The notes: generated from the sequence alone by a model not told the origin. 64,000 bases of DNA from Gilliamella apicola (GCF_000599985.1 NZ_CP007445.1:2666001-2730000), one strand, 5' to 3'. Positions 37,853 through 48,460 are shown, counted from the first letter of the stretch. Program-made: numbers and translations.

Positions 37853-39970
37853 TCATAATTTATAACTTGCAGTTAATAAAAAGGCTCGAGGTGTACCGGG
37901 CATACTACTTGAACGCCAATACTCTTTACCTAATAAATTAGTTATAGCTAAAGTCACATCAACGAATTGAGTTTGATAACCAATTGCAGCATTCCATGAT
38001 GCATAACCTGGACGTTTAATCTGATTGTTATCATCGTTATACATTGAGCCCTTATAGTTAACTTCCAATTCAGTAAACCAATTTTCATAAGGCAAATAAC
38101 GTACGCTTAAATAACCACTATGTTTAGCGGTATTGGATAAATATTTGTCTTTGTTAGCAGGTGTTTTTTTATCTTTATGAACTTTTGCTTGCTGATAACC
38201 AATACCGCTATTGATATACCAATCATTGCTCAATTTTCCTATTACGCTTAATTCTATACCTTGGCTTCTATCACTGCCTCTAACTTGCCAATTATAAGGA
38301 TCGTTAACAGCATCAGGTTGATAACGAACATTATAAAGCTCAAGGTCATAAAGCGCGATTTGAGAGGAAAGCTTATCATTAAACCAATCGCTTTTAACAC
38401 CAACTTCATATTGACGAGAATATTGAGGCTTGTCATCGTAAACAGTCTTAGAATCGGTTGCAATTGTGATTAAACCGCGACCGCCGTATGGCGCAAAATT
38501 TTTACTATACGAAGCATAAAAACTTTGAGATTCTATCGGCTGCCAAATTAACCCGATCCGAGGACTTAGGGAGTGTCCATCATATGAACGATTTTGATGA
38601 TTTAATTTGTTATCCGATGCAAACTCATAATTATCATAACGTAATCCTGCAAGTAATTTCCACTGCTTAGTAAAACTAATTAGGTCTTGCCAATATATCC
38701 CTTTGGATGTAGCTTTATGATTAGTTTTCGTACTTAATTTATTATATCGAGGTTTTTTCGAGTTCCAATGAGGGTGATACGGATCAACTGCTTCTGGATA
38801 TTGAGTAGTTAACGCTAATCTAGGTTCTCGTTTCTCAATATTATATTCAAACCCTATTAACATATCATGAGAAATACTTGCCGTATTAAACTTACCTACT
38901 AAATCAAGGGTATTGCTATAAGTTTTATTTGATGTTTCTTGCCAAGCTCGACGGAATTTTAATTTACCTTTGTAGTCGCAAGGCGCACTATTACTGAGTT
39001 TACCATTTAAATCACAATAATTACCTGCATAAAGGTGATCGAAATTCTGATCAGCTTTACGATATAGATTAGTTAGCTTGATAGACCAGTCATGATTAAA
39101 TTCATATCCCATAACTGAACGTAATGAATTAAAATTATCTTTTACATAGTCATCAGGGTGAGCATAAGCGGTTTTAATTGAGACGCCTTTAGGTAGGTTA
39201 TAATAGGCTGGCGCCCTATCTGGCTTACGCCATAATTTATCATGAGTATATTGTACTAACCAATTAAATCCAGCCAAATTATCATACAATATACTTGGTG
39301 AAACCATTGTATCGCGTTGTTTTATTCCTTTACGAAAACTTTTATCTGATTGATGATCAATTGTCATGCGTATAGCAATCTTATCATGTAAAACACGATT
39401 TATATCTATCATTCCGCCGTATTTATCCCAAGATCCCCCTCTCAAACTTAACGTAGTGGGTGAATCAAAGTTTGCTTGTTTACTAATCATATTTATCATT
39501 CCGCCACCTAAGCCTCTGCCATAAAGTACTGAGGCGGGCCCTTTTAACACTTCAATTCGTTCAATGTTAGCGGTGCTTTGTCTAACTTGTCCACTCGCGC
39601 GAACACCATCACGATAAATATCGCCAGAGCTGGCGGAAAAACCTCGGATTTTGATACCTTCATCTCGCATATCATAAGTTGCATCTACCCCAGGTAATTT
39701 ATTTACTATGATGCTCAGATCATTTTGTCCATAAATTTTCTCTTGTTGAAGATCAACCGAATTAATAGTTTGAGGAATATCCTTTATATCAAAGGATGAT
39801 TTAGTTGCTGTTGATGATTTTTTTATTCGCTGATCATTATTATCCTTAATTGTTGCGACAACTTTCATAGTTTCAATATCATTATCATCGTTAACTTTTT
39901 CTTGAGCGTAAGCGATAAGAGCAGTAGAGCTCAATAAACAAGGTAAGACTATTTGACTAACTAATTTCAT
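37853..39970 (-). CDS. TonB-dependent siderophore receptor
   Basis: Outer-membrane receptor for a ferric siderophore; 705 residues. There is a signal peptide (cleavage after AYA near residue 22), a TonB box-like ETMKVVA near 34, a plug domain about 50-170 (KDIPQTINSV, NKLPGVDA, IRGFSASSGDIYRDGVR, IERIEVLKGPASVLYGRG), and a 22-strand barrel ending in ASYKL with the SPRIGLIWQP and NLLGKEYW barrel motifs. It resembles Fiu/FpvA-type receptors but the ligand cannot be named. A Fur box lies upstream. No siderophore synthesis or tonB genes are nearby. Confidence 0.9.
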   Translation of the reverse strand: MKLVSQIVLPCLLSSTALIAYAQEKVNDDNDIETMKVVATIKDNNDQRIKKSSTATKSSFDIKDIPQTINSVDLQQEKIYGQNDLSIIVNKLPGVDATYDMRDEGIKIRGFSASSGDIYRDGVRASGQVRQSTANIERIEVLKGPASVLYGRGLGGGMINMISKQANFDSPTTLSLRGGSWDKYGGMIDINRVLHDKIAIRMTIDHQSDKSFRKGIKQRDTMVSPSILYDNLAGFNWLVQYTHDKLWRKPDRAPAYYNLPKGVSIKTAYAHPDDYVKDNFNSLRSVMGYEFNHDWSIKLTNLYRKADQNFDHLYAGNYCDLNGKLSNSAPCDYKGKLKFRRAWQETSNKTYSNTLDLVGKFNTASISHDMLIGFEYNIEKREPRLALTTQYPEAVDPYHPHWNSKKPRYNKLSTKTNHKATSKGIYWQDLISFTKQWKLLAGLRYDNYEFASDNKLNHQNRSYDGHSLSPRIGLIWQPIESQSFYASYSKNFAPYGGRGLITIATDSKTVYDDKPQYSRQYEVGVKSDWFNDKLSSQIALYDLELYNVRYQPDAVNDPYNWQVRGSDRSQGIELSVIGKLSNDWYINSGIGYQQAKVHKDKKTPANKDKYLSNTAKHSGYLSVRYLPYENWFTELEVNYKGSMYNDDNNQIKRPGYASWNAAIGYQTQFVDVTLAITNLLGKEYWRSSSMPGTPRAFLLTASYKL

Positions 39971-40394
39971 TATTTTTCCTATTATTTGTTGTGTTATTTG
40001 ATAAATGCTAAAACAACAATAATGATGATAATGATTATTATTTACATATACAACTTATTTTATGTTTTTCACCCCCTATAAAATAGGTTTTTAATTATAT
40101 TTTGTTGAAATATAGTAACATTAGTAAATATAAGTAATACGATTTTATTAAGTGATACCTTTATAACGGTTAATATATATTCAAAGTGATTTTGTTAAAC
40201 TAAGAAAGTATAAATGAAGATGATAAGAATTAATTTTGATTATTCTAACCTTTTGATACTTAACCTATTTTGAATTAAGAATGCTTGTTGTTCAAATTTA
40301 TTAAAGATAAATTTTTACTAACGTTAATGTTTTTTATTAAGTTAAGTTTATTAAATTGATATTTTTTTTATGATTTTTAAATGAAGAGAGAAAG
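39971..40394. other. Intergenic region between the receptor gene and tRNA-Lys
   Basis: About 420 AT-rich bases. The receptor promoter and its Fur box lie at the left end (40027-40045). The right part, 3' of tRNA-Lys, has T-rich runs on the minus strand but no convincing hairpin. No gene is seen. Confidence 0.5.
40027..40045. promoter_or_regulatory. Fur box of the siderophore receptor gene
   Basis: GATAATGATTATTATTTAC matches 15 of 19 positions of the Fur consensus GATAATGATAATCATTATC, including the whole left half. It is 57 bases before the receptor start, as expected for iron repression. Confidence 0.8.
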
Positions 40395-40470
40395 TGGTGG
40401 GTCGTGAGCGATTCGAACGCTCGACAAACGGATTAAAAGTCCGCTGCTCTACCGACTGAGCTAACAACCC
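40395..40470 (-). tRNA. tRNA-Lys (anticodon UUU)
   Basis: 76 bases including encoded CCA. Acceptor GGGTTGT pairs with ACGACCC, D-arm GCTC/GAGC, anticodon stem GCGGA/TCCGT with loop CTTTTAA, and TTCGAAT T-loop. It stands alone with its own promoter upstream. Confidence 0.97.
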
Positions 40471-40527
40471 ATATTGAACGAAATCTTTATGCTTAACAAC
40501 TAACGCTACAAGCGATTTCGGGTTGCT

Positions 40528-40556
40528 ATAATACTTATAATTGCTAAGCAGCGCAA
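40528..40556 (-). promoter_or_regulatory. Promoter of tRNA-Lys
   Basis: On the minus strand TTGCGC (-35, 40551-40556) and TATTAT (-10, 40528-40533) are 17 bases apart, placing the start about 50 bases before the tRNA. The region also lies within an inverted repeat GGGTTGC/GCAACCC (40520-40559). Confidence 0.65.
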
Positions 40557-40601
40557 CCCTTTTATTAGTATTTTAATTCAATAGCTGGTTATTTATACAC
40601 T

Positions 40602-41333
40602 TTATTTAATCGATGCTAATTTTTGTTTCGCAAGATCAACAGTCTTTTTATCTTTAGCATATTTGCTTATAACTTGTTGAAAAACGTTTTTAGCATTCTT
40701 TTTATCACCTTTATCCAATAAGATAACACCCACTTTATAAAGGCTATCTGCTGCTTTGGAAGAAGATGGATAATTTTTTACAACAGTAGCATAATAAAAT
40801 GAAGCTTCATCTTTCTTTCCTTCCTTATAATAAAGTTGACCTAACCAATAATTAGCATTAGCTAAATAAGTTGATTTAGGGTAATTCTTTATAAATTTTT
40901 GAAAGGCAACTATTGTATCCGCATTTTGTTTATCATCATTAATAAATTGTACAATGAAGTCATAATCAGTTTTATCATTACCAGAATTTGTCCAGCTTGA
41001 TAAATCTGATGGTGGTTGATCTTCAGTAAGAGAAGTTGGTAAAGATATACCCTCTTTGGGTGGATTAGTATTAGAAGGGAGTCCTGAACCATTAACCAGT
41101 TGCTGAAGAATCATTTTTTGACGTTCTATAGTTTGATTAAGCTGGTATTGAGTTTCTTCTAATTGACCACGAAGTGTATCGACGTCTGCTTGTAATTCAC
41201 TAATTTTCTGTTGACTTTCAACTAGTAATTGACCTTGCGCTTGAATCGTTCTTTCTAAATCTGAACTTCTCGCTGCACAACTATAACTGTTAGATAAAAG
41301 AAATAAGAACAATATCAGTGCTTTTTTATGCAT
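40602..41333 (-). CDS. cpoB: Cell division coordinator CpoB (YbgF)
   Basis: Periplasmic Tol-associated protein linking PBP1b activity with outer-membrane constriction; 243 residues. There is a signal peptide (about residues 1-20), a coiled coil (about 25-78, ERTIQAQGQLLVESQQKISE and on), a polar linker, and three C-terminal tetratricopeptide repeats from about 120 (FQKFIKNYPKSTYLANANYW, KVGVILLDKGDKKNA). It lies downstream of pal, separated by a terminator-like hairpin. Its known partner PBP1b is encoded in the same window at 44.6-46.9 kb. Confidence 0.94.
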   Translation of the reverse strand: MHKKALILFLFLLSNSYSCAARSSDLERTIQAQGQLLVESQQKISELQADVDTLRGQLEETQYQLNQTIERQKMILQQLVNGSGLPSNTNPPKEGISLPTSLTEDQPPSDLSSWTNSGNDKTDYDFIVQFINDDKQNADTIVAFQKFIKNYPKSTYLANANYWLGQLYYKEGKKDEASFYYATVVKNYPSSSKAADSLYKVGVILLDKGDKKNAKNVFQQVISKYAKDKKTVDLAKQKLASIK

Positions 41334-41357
41334 ATTATTTATACTCGGCGTGAACTT

Positions 41358-41387
41358 GAAAAATAAAACGGCTGATAAACAGCCGTT
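41358..41387 (-). terminator. Terminator or attenuator between pal and cpoB
   Basis: On the minus strand eight-base arms AACGGCTG / CAGCCGTT with a five-base loop are followed by TTATTTTT. It lies 12 bases past the pal stop and 25 before cpoB, so cpoB expression would depend on read-through or its own promoter. Confidence 0.82.
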
Positions 41388-41398
41388 GAATAAATTAA

Positions 41399-41884
41399 TT
41401 AGAAACCTGAGTATGTTATTACTGCACGACGATTTTGAGAATAAGCTTCTTCGTCATGCCCTAATACTGCTGGTTTTTCTTTACCATAAGATACGATGTC
41501 CATTTGTCCGCCAGAAACACCATTTCCTTGTAGATATGATTTAACTGCGCTCGCACGACGTTCGCCTAATGCGATATTGTATTCTGGAGTACCACGTTCA
41601 TCAGCATGACCTTCAATTACAACTTTAACACCTGAATTTGCACGCATAAAAATTGCATGAGCATCTAATAATGTTGCATACTCTTGTTTAACATTGTATC
41701 TATCAAAATCAAAATATACGATATTCATTTGTTGTAATTTACGAATTTGTTCTAAAACTTTTTGTGATGCATTATCTATTGTAGTTCCACCTTCGTCAGT
41801 AGTGGTTTTGTTTGATGAACATGCAGTAACTGCCATTAGTGGTAAAGCAACCGCAGCTACTTTAAGAAAGTTAGAAAATTGCAT
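41399..41884 (-). CDS. pal: Peptidoglycan-associated lipoprotein
   Basis: Outer-membrane lipoprotein of the Tol-Pal system; 161 residues. The lipobox VTAC puts the lipidated cysteine at residue 22. The C-terminal OmpA-like domain binds peptidoglycan: [34 protein letters not shown] (interrupted here) with the conserved aspartate and arginine, and the closing NRRAVITY. It is 170 bases from tolB, with a hairpin between. Confidence 0.97.
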   Translation of the reverse strand: MQFSNFLKVAAVALPLMAVTACSSNKTTTDEGGTTIDNASQKVLEQIRKLQQMNIVYFDFDRYNVKQEYATLLDAHAIFMRANSGVKVVIEGHADERGTPEYNIALGERRASAVKSYLQGNGVSGGQMDIVSYGKEKPAVLGHDEEAYSQNRRAVITYSGF

Positions 41885-41972
41885 TGTATTAACTCCTTTG
41901 TGTTTTAAAAATATTGCTTTTTATATTATATCTCTTACTAATCAAAAAATAACACAATTTATCAATTAGAAA

Positions 41973-42001
41973 TAATAGCGTTATATATTATAACGCTATT
42001 A
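41973..42001 (-). terminator. Long perfect hairpin between tolB and pal
   Basis: Thirteen-base perfect arms TAATAGCGTTATA / TATAACGCTATTA around a three-base loop, 54 bases past the tolB stop. On the minus strand it is followed by a T-rich run, so it could terminate tolB or act as a processing site. Confidence 0.7.
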
Positions 42002-42054
42002 CATTTTGCACAATTTTAAAATTCAGAATATAGAAAAAAATTTCAATCTTTTAT

Positions 42055-43353
42055 TTATAAATATGGCGACCAAGCTGGGAATTTTACTTGTCCATCAGTT
42101 GCAGGTAGTCTAGCTTTAAAATTACCATCGGTTGACACAAGATTCAAAATTGTTCCTAATCCTTGTGTTGAGCTATAAATAATCATAGTTCCATTAGGTG
42201 CTATGCTTGGTGTTTCATCCAAAAATGAATCCGTCAATCGTTGATAAGTATTTGTTTCTATATCATAACGTGTAATATGCTGTTCGCCGTTATTTGTCGA
42301 AATCATTGCAATAAAAGAACCATCAGGAGCTACACGGGCATTTTGATTCTGTGTATTATCCCATGTTAAACGTTGGGAACTCCCACCATTTATATTAATA
42401 GTATAAAGTTGAGGACGACCAGCTTGGTCAGAAGTATAAACAATTGTTTGGCTATCTGGCATCCATGATGGCTCAGTATCATTGCTACGACCTGATGTAA
42501 TTTGAGTTAATTTCTTTGAGTTTAAATCCATCATATATAAATTTAAACTTCCATCTTTGGATAATGCAAAAGCTAATTTACTGCCATCAGGAGAAAAAGC
42601 AGGAGCACCATTATGTTTAGGGAAAGCCGCAATTGTTTGAACAGCGCCGGTTTCTAATGATTTTACAACTAATGATGAACGACCACCTTCAAAAGTTACA
42701 TAAGCAAGTTTTTTGCCATCTGGTGACCATGTAGGCGACATTAATGGTTCTTTAGAACGGTGGACAGTCATTTGATCATACCCGTCGTAATCAGACACCC
42801 TTAATTCGTGTGTAAAAGGTCCTCTAGTAGTTTTAACCACATAAGCAATACGTGTTCTAAAAGCGCCTTTTATGCCTGTTAATGACTCAAAAATTTCATC
42901 GCTTGCAGTATGGGCTGCATAACGAATCCAGCGTTTATCAATAGAATATTGATTTTGAGCTAAAACTGCACCAGGACGAGTGACGGTATCAACTAATTGA
43001 TAATTAATTAAGTATTTTCCAGAAGCATCAGGTTGAATAGTACCAACAACCACAGCTGAAACTCCAAGTTGATCCCAAACAGTAGGAGTAACCTCTGAAG
43101 CAGTTGTTGGTTTTTGTGGCATATTATTAACATCAATAGGATTGAATTTACCACTATTACGTAAATCTGAAGCAACTATATCTTCAATATTTTGTGGCGG
43201 CTCTCCAGATCCCGTCCACTTAAAAGGTACAACTGCTATTGGTTTGGCAGAACTAACACCATCGGTGATAATAATGCGAACATCTGCATTAGCAATCATC
43301 ATATAAAATAAAACAAATAATGTTATCAAAAAGCGAGAAGCAAATTTGATCAT
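42055..43353 (-). CDS. tolB: Tol-Pal system beta-propeller protein TolB
   Basis: Periplasmic protein of the Tol-Pal envelope machine; 432 residues. There is a signal peptide (cleavage after ANA near residue 23), an N-terminal alpha/beta domain (about 24-165), and a six-bladed beta-propeller made of repeats such as [17 protein letters not shown] and [20 protein letters not shown]. Length equals E. coli TolB. It is the first gene of tolB-pal-cpoB; tolQ, tolR and tolA do not precede it, as 433 non-coding bases and mutM lie upstream. Confidence 0.97.
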   Translation of the reverse strand: MIKFASRFLITLFVLFYMMIANADVRIIITDGVSSAKPIAVVPFKWTGSGEPPQNIEDIVASDLRNSGKFNPIDVNNMPQKPTTASEVTPTVWDQLGVSAVVVGTIQPDASGKYLINYQLVDTVTRPGAVLAQNQYSIDKRWIRYAAHTASDEIFESLTGIKGAFRTRIAYVVKTTRGPFTHELRVSDYDGYDQMTVHRSKEPLMSPTWSPDGKKLAYVTFEGGRSSLVVKSLETGAVQTIAAFPKHNGAPAFSPDGSKLAFALSKDGSLNLYMMDLNSKKLTQITSGRSNDTEPSWMPDSQTIVYTSDQAGRPQLYTININGGSSQRLTWDNTQNQNARVAPDGSFIAMISTNNGEQHITRYDIETNTYQRLTDSFLDETPSIAPNGTMIIYSSTQGLGTILNLVSTDGNFKARLPATDGQVKFPAWSPYL

Positions 43354-43786
43354 CTTAAATTCCTTAATAAAAGCGAAATAAATTACATTAAAATCAATGC
43401 AAATTAGAAATAACGCGATTGAAAAATCTATGAAGCTTAATATTTTATCACTAATTAATTAGCGCTACATATTAAACTTTATAAAAGATAAATACTTTTA
43501 TGCCCCAAAAGATATCCGATATCGCGTAACAAGTCTAGCCACTTCAAAGCAAAAATATTTCAAATATTTACTTCTTTGCTGCATTTCAATAATTAGCTTT
43601 CCAGTTATTAAAGACTAATTAATTGAAAAATTGGTATGTATACTTATCTGGGTTAATGATGGTTTAAAGAATAAGATAGATGTTATTTATACAAAATTTA
43701 ACTTTTTAGCTCAATTGGGTTAACAATATTATTTTAACTTACATCTACTATTTTAAATAATTAATAACATAAAAAGAAGAAATTTA
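43354..43786. other. Intergenic region between mutM and tolB
   Basis: About 430 AT-rich bases where tolQRA would be expected. I find no tol remnant or small gene. It contains short repeats (CTAATTAATT twice, GATATC twice near 43512-43525). It must hold the tolB promoter. Confidence 0.55.
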
Positions 43787-44596
43787 TTATTTTTGGCATT
43801 GTTCACAATAAAACGTATTACGTTGTCCAATTTTTTGTGATTTTATTTCCGCATTACAAATATGGCATTTTTCACCGTCTCTACCATAAACTTGAAGTTC
43901 TTGTGCAAAATAACCTGGTTTTCCATCCGATTGCAAAAAATCTTTAAGAGTGGTACCACCTTGTGAAATTGATTTAGTAAGTACTTGCTTAATAGCATTA
44001 ACTAATCTTTCAAATTCCACTAATTGTATAGAATTGACTTTTCGATTGGGATTAATTTTTGCCATGAACAATGATTCTGAAGCATAAATATTGCCAACGC
44101 CAACCACAACATGATTATCCATAATCCAACTTTTAATGGGAATTTTTCGATTTTTGGCTTTTTCAAATAAATAGTTTGCTGAAAATTCATCACTCAAAGG
44201 TTCTGGTCCCAAATGTTGCAATTGGAATACATCATCGGGTGAATTAGCCCAAAGCCAAGACCCAAAACGTCTTGGGTCTGTGTAACGTAATATCACACCA
44301 TTTTCTAAAACCAAATCAATATGGTCATGTTTTTCAGCTTCTTGATGATTTTTTAAAATGCGTAAACTACCTGACATTCCTAAATGAATTACTATCCAGT
44401 TATAAGACAATTGCAACAACAGATATTTCGCACGTCTTTGAATATCTAAAATAACTTGTCCTTGAGCATTCTTAATTGCATCATCAACTGCCCAACGTAA
44501 TTTAGGCTGTCGAACAATTATTTGTTTAATAGTCTGACCTTTCAAATAAGGTAAAATACCACGACGACTTGTTTCTACTTCTGGTAATTCAGGCAT
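43787..44596 (-). CDS. mutM: Formamidopyrimidine-DNA glycosylase
   Basis: Bifunctional base-excision glycosylase/lyase for 8-oxoguanine; 269 residues as in E. coli. The mature N-terminus PELPEVE provides the catalytic proline and glutamate. Lys57 (RRAKYLLL), the helix-two-turn-helix region and the C-terminal zinc finger (CHICNAEI...CEQC) with QGGTTLKDF are present. It overlaps no neighbour and lies ten bases downstream of mrcB, so both may share a transcript. Confidence 0.97.
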   Translation of the reverse strand: MPELPEVETSRRGILPYLKGQTIKQIIVRQPKLRWAVDDAIKNAQGQVILDIQRRAKYLLLQLSYNWIVIHLGMSGSLRILKNHQEAEKHDHIDLVLENGVILRYTDPRRFGSWLWANSPDDVFQLQHLGPEPLSDEFSANYLFEKAKNRKIPIKSWIMDNHVVVGVGNIYASESLFMAKINPNRKVNSIQLVEFERLVNAIKQVLTKSISQGGTTLKDFLQSDGKPGYFAQELQVYGRDGEKCHICNAEIKSQKIGQRNTFYCEQCQK

Positions 44597-44606
44597 AGAA
44601 TCCTAC

Positions 44607-46940
44607 TTAGTTATTTAACATTTTAGATACCCAAGAAGGTGCCGATTTATCAGACACCGATTGGTTACTGCCAGAACATAAACTTTGCGGATTAACGGTC
44701 CATACAGGCAAAGTACGAACACCACTTCCACCACATTGCCACTGACCATTGCTATCAATTGGCATCATAAAAATATTTTGTGGCATAGGCAGTACTAATT
44801 TCTTAGGTGGATTATTTTGTAAATATTCACTATAAATTTTTAGCGCTCCAGTTGCTCCTGTTAATTTCATAGGAGAATGGTCATCAAGCCCAATCCAAAT
44901 GACAGCAACATTTTTACCATCAACTCCTGTAAACCAACTATCTCGTGAATCGTTACTTGTCCCAGTTTTGGCAGCAAGTTTAAATGGTCCATATTTAGCT
45001 TTTAATGAACGTGATGTACCTGATTCAACAACCTGCTGCATAGCATAAGTTGTTAAATAAGCGGACTGAGGTGACACAGCTTGTAGCTGCTGTGGATAAC
45101 TTTGGTAAACCAACTTGCCTTTATCCGTTAATACATATCGAAGAATAGTTAATGGCGAACGTTGTCCATTATTAGTAATAGTTTGAAACATCTGTGCTGT
45201 TTCTAATGGAGTTAATTCTAAAGCTCCAAGTAATCTAGATGGTAAATTAGGTATACGATCTGCCGGTACACCCAATTCTTCTAAAGTATTTTTACTCGCA
45301 TCAAGTCCTAATTCCATTCCTAAATTAACTGTTGGTACATTAAGTGAGAGCGCTAAAGCATCCACTAACATAACACGATCACGATATTTCCGGTCAAAAT
45401 TTTTCGGTTGCCAATAGCTTCCATTATCGACTTTAATTGACAGCGGATTATCATTAAGCCAACTATTTAGTTGATAATTATCTGGTTGTCCTAAAGCAGT
45501 CAAATAGGTTGAAGGTTTAGCTAAAGACCCAATTGATCGTCTTGTTAACCATGCTCGATTGTAACCAGGATAACGTGGTTCAGCACTACCTATAATTGAT
45601 CGAATTTCACCCGTTTCCCGACTAACAATAACCATTGCAGTTTGTAAATCTTTGTTCGTAGATTTACGTAATGATTCTATTTGATTGGTTACTGCTTGTT
45701 CAGCAGCTGCCTGAGCAACTGGATCAAAAGTAGTGAAGATCTTCATTCCAGAAAGATGGTCAGCTTTATCTCCTAACAGCTTTCTCAGTTCACTACGTAC
45801 AACTTGCATAAATGCAGGTTGAGGAGAAATGACCCCCCCTTTAGGTAATACAGAGAGTGGGCGCTGACTTAATAAGTTATATAACTCATCATCAATAATA
45901 CCTTGTTGCTGGGTAAGTTTTAAAACAACATTACGGCGCTCAAGAACTTGTTTTGGTTGTGTCCAAGGATTATAAAGTGATGCTCCTTTTACCATTCCAA
46001 CTAAAACTGCTTGCTGATCTAATGTAAGCTCATTGACAGGACGCCCAAAATAATACAAGCTAGCTAATGGAAATCCATGAATCTCTTCACTACCTGCTTG
46101 TCCAAAATAGACTTCATTAAGATATAATTCTAAGATTCTCTCCTTGCTATATCTAGCATCTAAAATCAATGCCATATAAGCTTCCCGGATCTTTCTGCTT
46201 AAGCTACGTTCATTAGTCAAAAAAAGGTTTTTTACTGTTTGTTGCGTTAAGGTACTACCTCCTTCTGTACGACCTGTCGTTAAATTAACAAAAATCGCAC
46301 GCCCAATAGAGTATAAACTCACTCCAAAATGGTTATAAAAACGCTTATCTTCAGTGGCTATTAATGTTTGTATGAGTGAATCAGGAAATTCTTTTAACGG
46401 CACAAATAATCTCTGCTCACCATTTGGAGAATGAAGCATAGTAATTAATTTAGGATCAATGCGTAATAGCCCAAAATCACGACCTGTATCTAAATTAGTG
46501 ATACGATCAATATGATTATCATAAAATGAAATTTTGACACGAAACGCTTTTTCTTCACCATCTGGAAAAGTAAAAGGTCGACGATAAATTTCTACCGTAT
46601 CATTACTAACAATAAATTCGCCTGGGCGTGTTGCTTTGGTGTCTTGCTGTCGATATTGAGCCCCAACTAACATAGTTACTACATCACTTAGACTGTATTC
46701 ACTATCAGGCTCAAGATCGATAATTTGACCATAAACTGCTGCGGGTAGCTCCCAAACATTACCATCAATACGTTCTTTGATTTGCTGATCAAGATAGATA
46801 CCATAAATTATAGCTACAGCAGCAAAAACAAGAAAGACTTTAAACAGAAACGACCAAAGCTTTCGCCATAAAGTCTTTTTCTTAACCTTTTTAGCGGATC
46901 GTTTTTTGTTTGTTTTGGTTGTTTTCTTTGATTTATTCAA
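44607..46940 (-). CDS. mrcB: Penicillin-binding protein 1B
   Basis: Bifunctional peptidoglycan glycosyltransferase/transpeptidase; 777 residues. There is a short basic cytoplasmic tail, one membrane helix (about residues 28-50) and the UB2H domain (about 65-150). GT51 follows (ATEDKRFYNHFG, EGGSTLTQQTVKN), then the transpeptidase with SLAK (serine in RRSIGSLAKPSTYL), SLN and KTGTS. The start is TTG at 46940, preceded by AGGTG at proper spacing. The cytoplasmic tail and C-terminal tail are shorter than in E. coli (844). CpoB, its regulator, is also encoded in this window. Confidence 0.96.
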   Translation of the reverse strand: MNKSKKTTKTNKKRSAKKVKKKTLWRKLWSFLFKVFLVFAAVAIIYGIYLDQQIKERIDGNVWELPAAVYGQIIDLEPDSEYSLSDVVTMLVGAQYRQQDTKATRPGEFIVSNDTVEIYRRPFTFPDGEEKAFRVKISFYDNHIDRITNLDTGRDFGLLRIDPKLITMLHSPNGEQRLFVPLKEFPDSLIQTLIATEDKRFYNHFGVSLYSIGRAIFVNLTTGRTEGGSTLTQQTVKNLFLTNERSLSRKIREAYMALILDARYSKERILELYLNEVYFGQAGSEEIHGFPLASLYYFGRPVNELTLDQQAVLVGMVKGASLYNPWTQPKQVLERRNVVLKLTQQQGIIDDELYNLLSQRPLSVLPKGGVISPQPAFMQVVRSELRKLLGDKADHLSGMKIFTTFDPVAQAAAEQAVTNQIESLRKSTNKDLQTAMVIVSRETGEIRSIIGSAEPRYPGYNRAWLTRRSIGSLAKPSTYLTALGQPDNYQLNSWLNDNPLSIKVDNGSYWQPKNFDRKYRDRVMLVDALALSLNVPTVNLGMELGLDASKNTLEELGVPADRIPNLPSRLLGALELTPLETAQMFQTITNNGQRSPLTILRYVLTDKGKLVYQSYPQQLQAVSPQSAYLTTYAMQQVVESGTSRSLKAKYGPFKLAAKTGTSNDSRDSWFTGVDGKNVAVIWIGLDDHSPMKLTGATGALKIYSEYLQNNPPKKLVLPMPQNIFMMPIDSNGQWQCGGSGVRTLPVWTVNPQSLCSGSNQSVSDKSAPSWVSKMLNN

Positions 46941-47075
46941 GCTGCACCTAATATTTATTATTCAATAAAAATTAACCTTATAATAGCATAATTTTTTAAG
47001 GATACCTTGAGCTTCTTTTTGTAAAGAAGTTTCAGGAAATGGGTACGTTTTAGTATAAAATTAACTTATAAATTT

Positions 47076-48437
47076 TTAAAAATTTAGCTGTGAGCGAATA
47101 TCTTTAACTTTTGACAAAAATGCCTTTTTTGATTTTCCAGTTAACCCTTCAGAAATAGGTAAACTTGCAGTTAATGGATTAACAGGTTTATTATTAATAT
47201 GTAACTCAAAGTGTAGATGAGGACCAGTCGATCGTCCTGTGTTGCCAGATAAACCAATCTTATCACCTTGCTTAACTTGCTGACCGGGTTTTACCAATAT
47301 TTTATCCAGATGCATATAAGTTGTCATATACTGGCGACCATGACGAATAGCAATATAGTTACCCGCAGAACCACTGTACTTTGCAATAACCACTTCACCA
47401 TTACCTACCGATAAAACTGGTGTTCCTCGAGATACGGCAAAGTCTACACCATTATGAGGTGTAACAATACCAGTAACAGGATTTAAGCGACGAGGGTTAA
47501 ATCCTGACGAAACGCGAGCCTGTTTTGCCAAAGGATATCGGAAAAAGCTTTGTGATAAACTACCGCCGTTAATATCATAGAATTTACCATCATCAGCTAA
47601 AATAGCATAATAATCTTTGCTACCATTCTTAATGCGAACACCAATTAATTGACTATTAGCCAAGCGTTTACCATGTACTTCACGCGATAAAATTACTGAG
47701 AATTTATCACCAACTTTTAAACGTCGAAAATCTAAGCGCCATTGTAGGGCTCGAGTAATAATACCAATTTCACTACTGGTTAATCCACTTTTACGAGCGT
47801 CAGCAATAAAACTGGTTTTTATATCCCCTTTTATAACTACATTTTGTGGTACCACTTCTATAGTTTCAGAGCTTTCAATAAATTTATTGCCTGATTTTTC
47901 GTAAATTCTGATATTGTTACTGGATATTATCCAACTAAAACTTTGTAGATTACGGGAGTCATCAATAGTCCAACTAATTTGTTGACCAATTCTTAAATTG
48001 GCAAGCTGTTTAAAGTTGGTTGTTAATTGGTAAACATCCCTTCTATTGACGTTATACCTTAGCAAAATATCATGTAAAGTATCACCTCGTGCAACAGTAT
48101 ATTGCACAGTATTGCCCTTATCTTCAATAATGTCATCTAATTCGTCTTTAACTATTTCATCCTCAGGAACATCTGATGATTCAGTAATTTGATCTGTTTT
48201 TGATTTACCGCCAACAACTTCAATCCGACCATCACCAACAACAACTGGAGAATTAATATTATCTGTTACTGTCGTTTCAACTTGAGGAGTCAAAGGAACA
48301 TATACCGTACGATCCAAATTAAGTGGACGCCATAATACGGTAAATAAGATAACCACAAGAAGAACACCTAATAGTGAAAAATAGGGAAAATTAAATTTAT
48401 TCTTTTCAACATTAGGGGATTCAATCTTACTTGCCAA
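47076..48437 (-). CDS. mepM: Murein DD-endopeptidase MepM
   Basis: Periplasmic M23 endopeptidase cleaving peptide crosslinks for wall expansion; 453 residues against 440 in E. coli. There is an N-terminal membrane anchor (about 20-37), a LysM motif (about 115-160, YTVARGDTLHDILLRYNV), an OapA-like region, and a C-terminal M23 domain with zinc ligands in HNGVDFA and HLHFELHIN. It lies 23 bases after znuA. The mepM-znuA-znuCB order is the same as in E. coli. Confidence 0.96.
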   Translation of the reverse strand: MASKIESPNVEKNKFNFPYFSLLGVLLVVILFTVLWRPLNLDRTVYVPLTPQVETTVTDNINSPVVVGDGRIEVVGGKSKTDQITESSDVPEDEIVKDELDDIIEDKGNTVQYTVARGDTLHDILLRYNVNRRDVYQLTTNFKQLANLRIGQQISWTIDDSRNLQSFSWIISSNNIRIYEKSGNKFIESSETIEVVPQNVVIKGDIKTSFIADARKSGLTSSEIGIITRALQWRLDFRRLKVGDKFSVILSREVHGKRLANSQLIGVRIKNGSKDYYAILADDGKFYDINGGSLSQSFFRYPLAKQARVSSGFNPRRLNPVTGIVTPHNGVDFAVSRGTPVLSVGNGEVVIAKYSGSAGNYIAIRHGRQYMTTYMHLDKILVKPGQQVKQGDKIGLSGNTGRSTGPHLHFELHINNKPVNPLTASLPISEGLTGKSKKAFLSKVKDIRSQLNF

Positions 48438-48460
48438 AATTAACCTTAACTATTTATTAT

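Noticed and set aside
43354..43786. Possible tolA or tolQR remnant upstream of tolB
   Set aside because: No reading frame or recognisable Tol peptide is present on either strand.
47012..47029. CTTCTTT/AAAGAAG hairpin after mepM
   Set aside because: AT-rich seven-base stem with no T-run; too weak to call a terminator.
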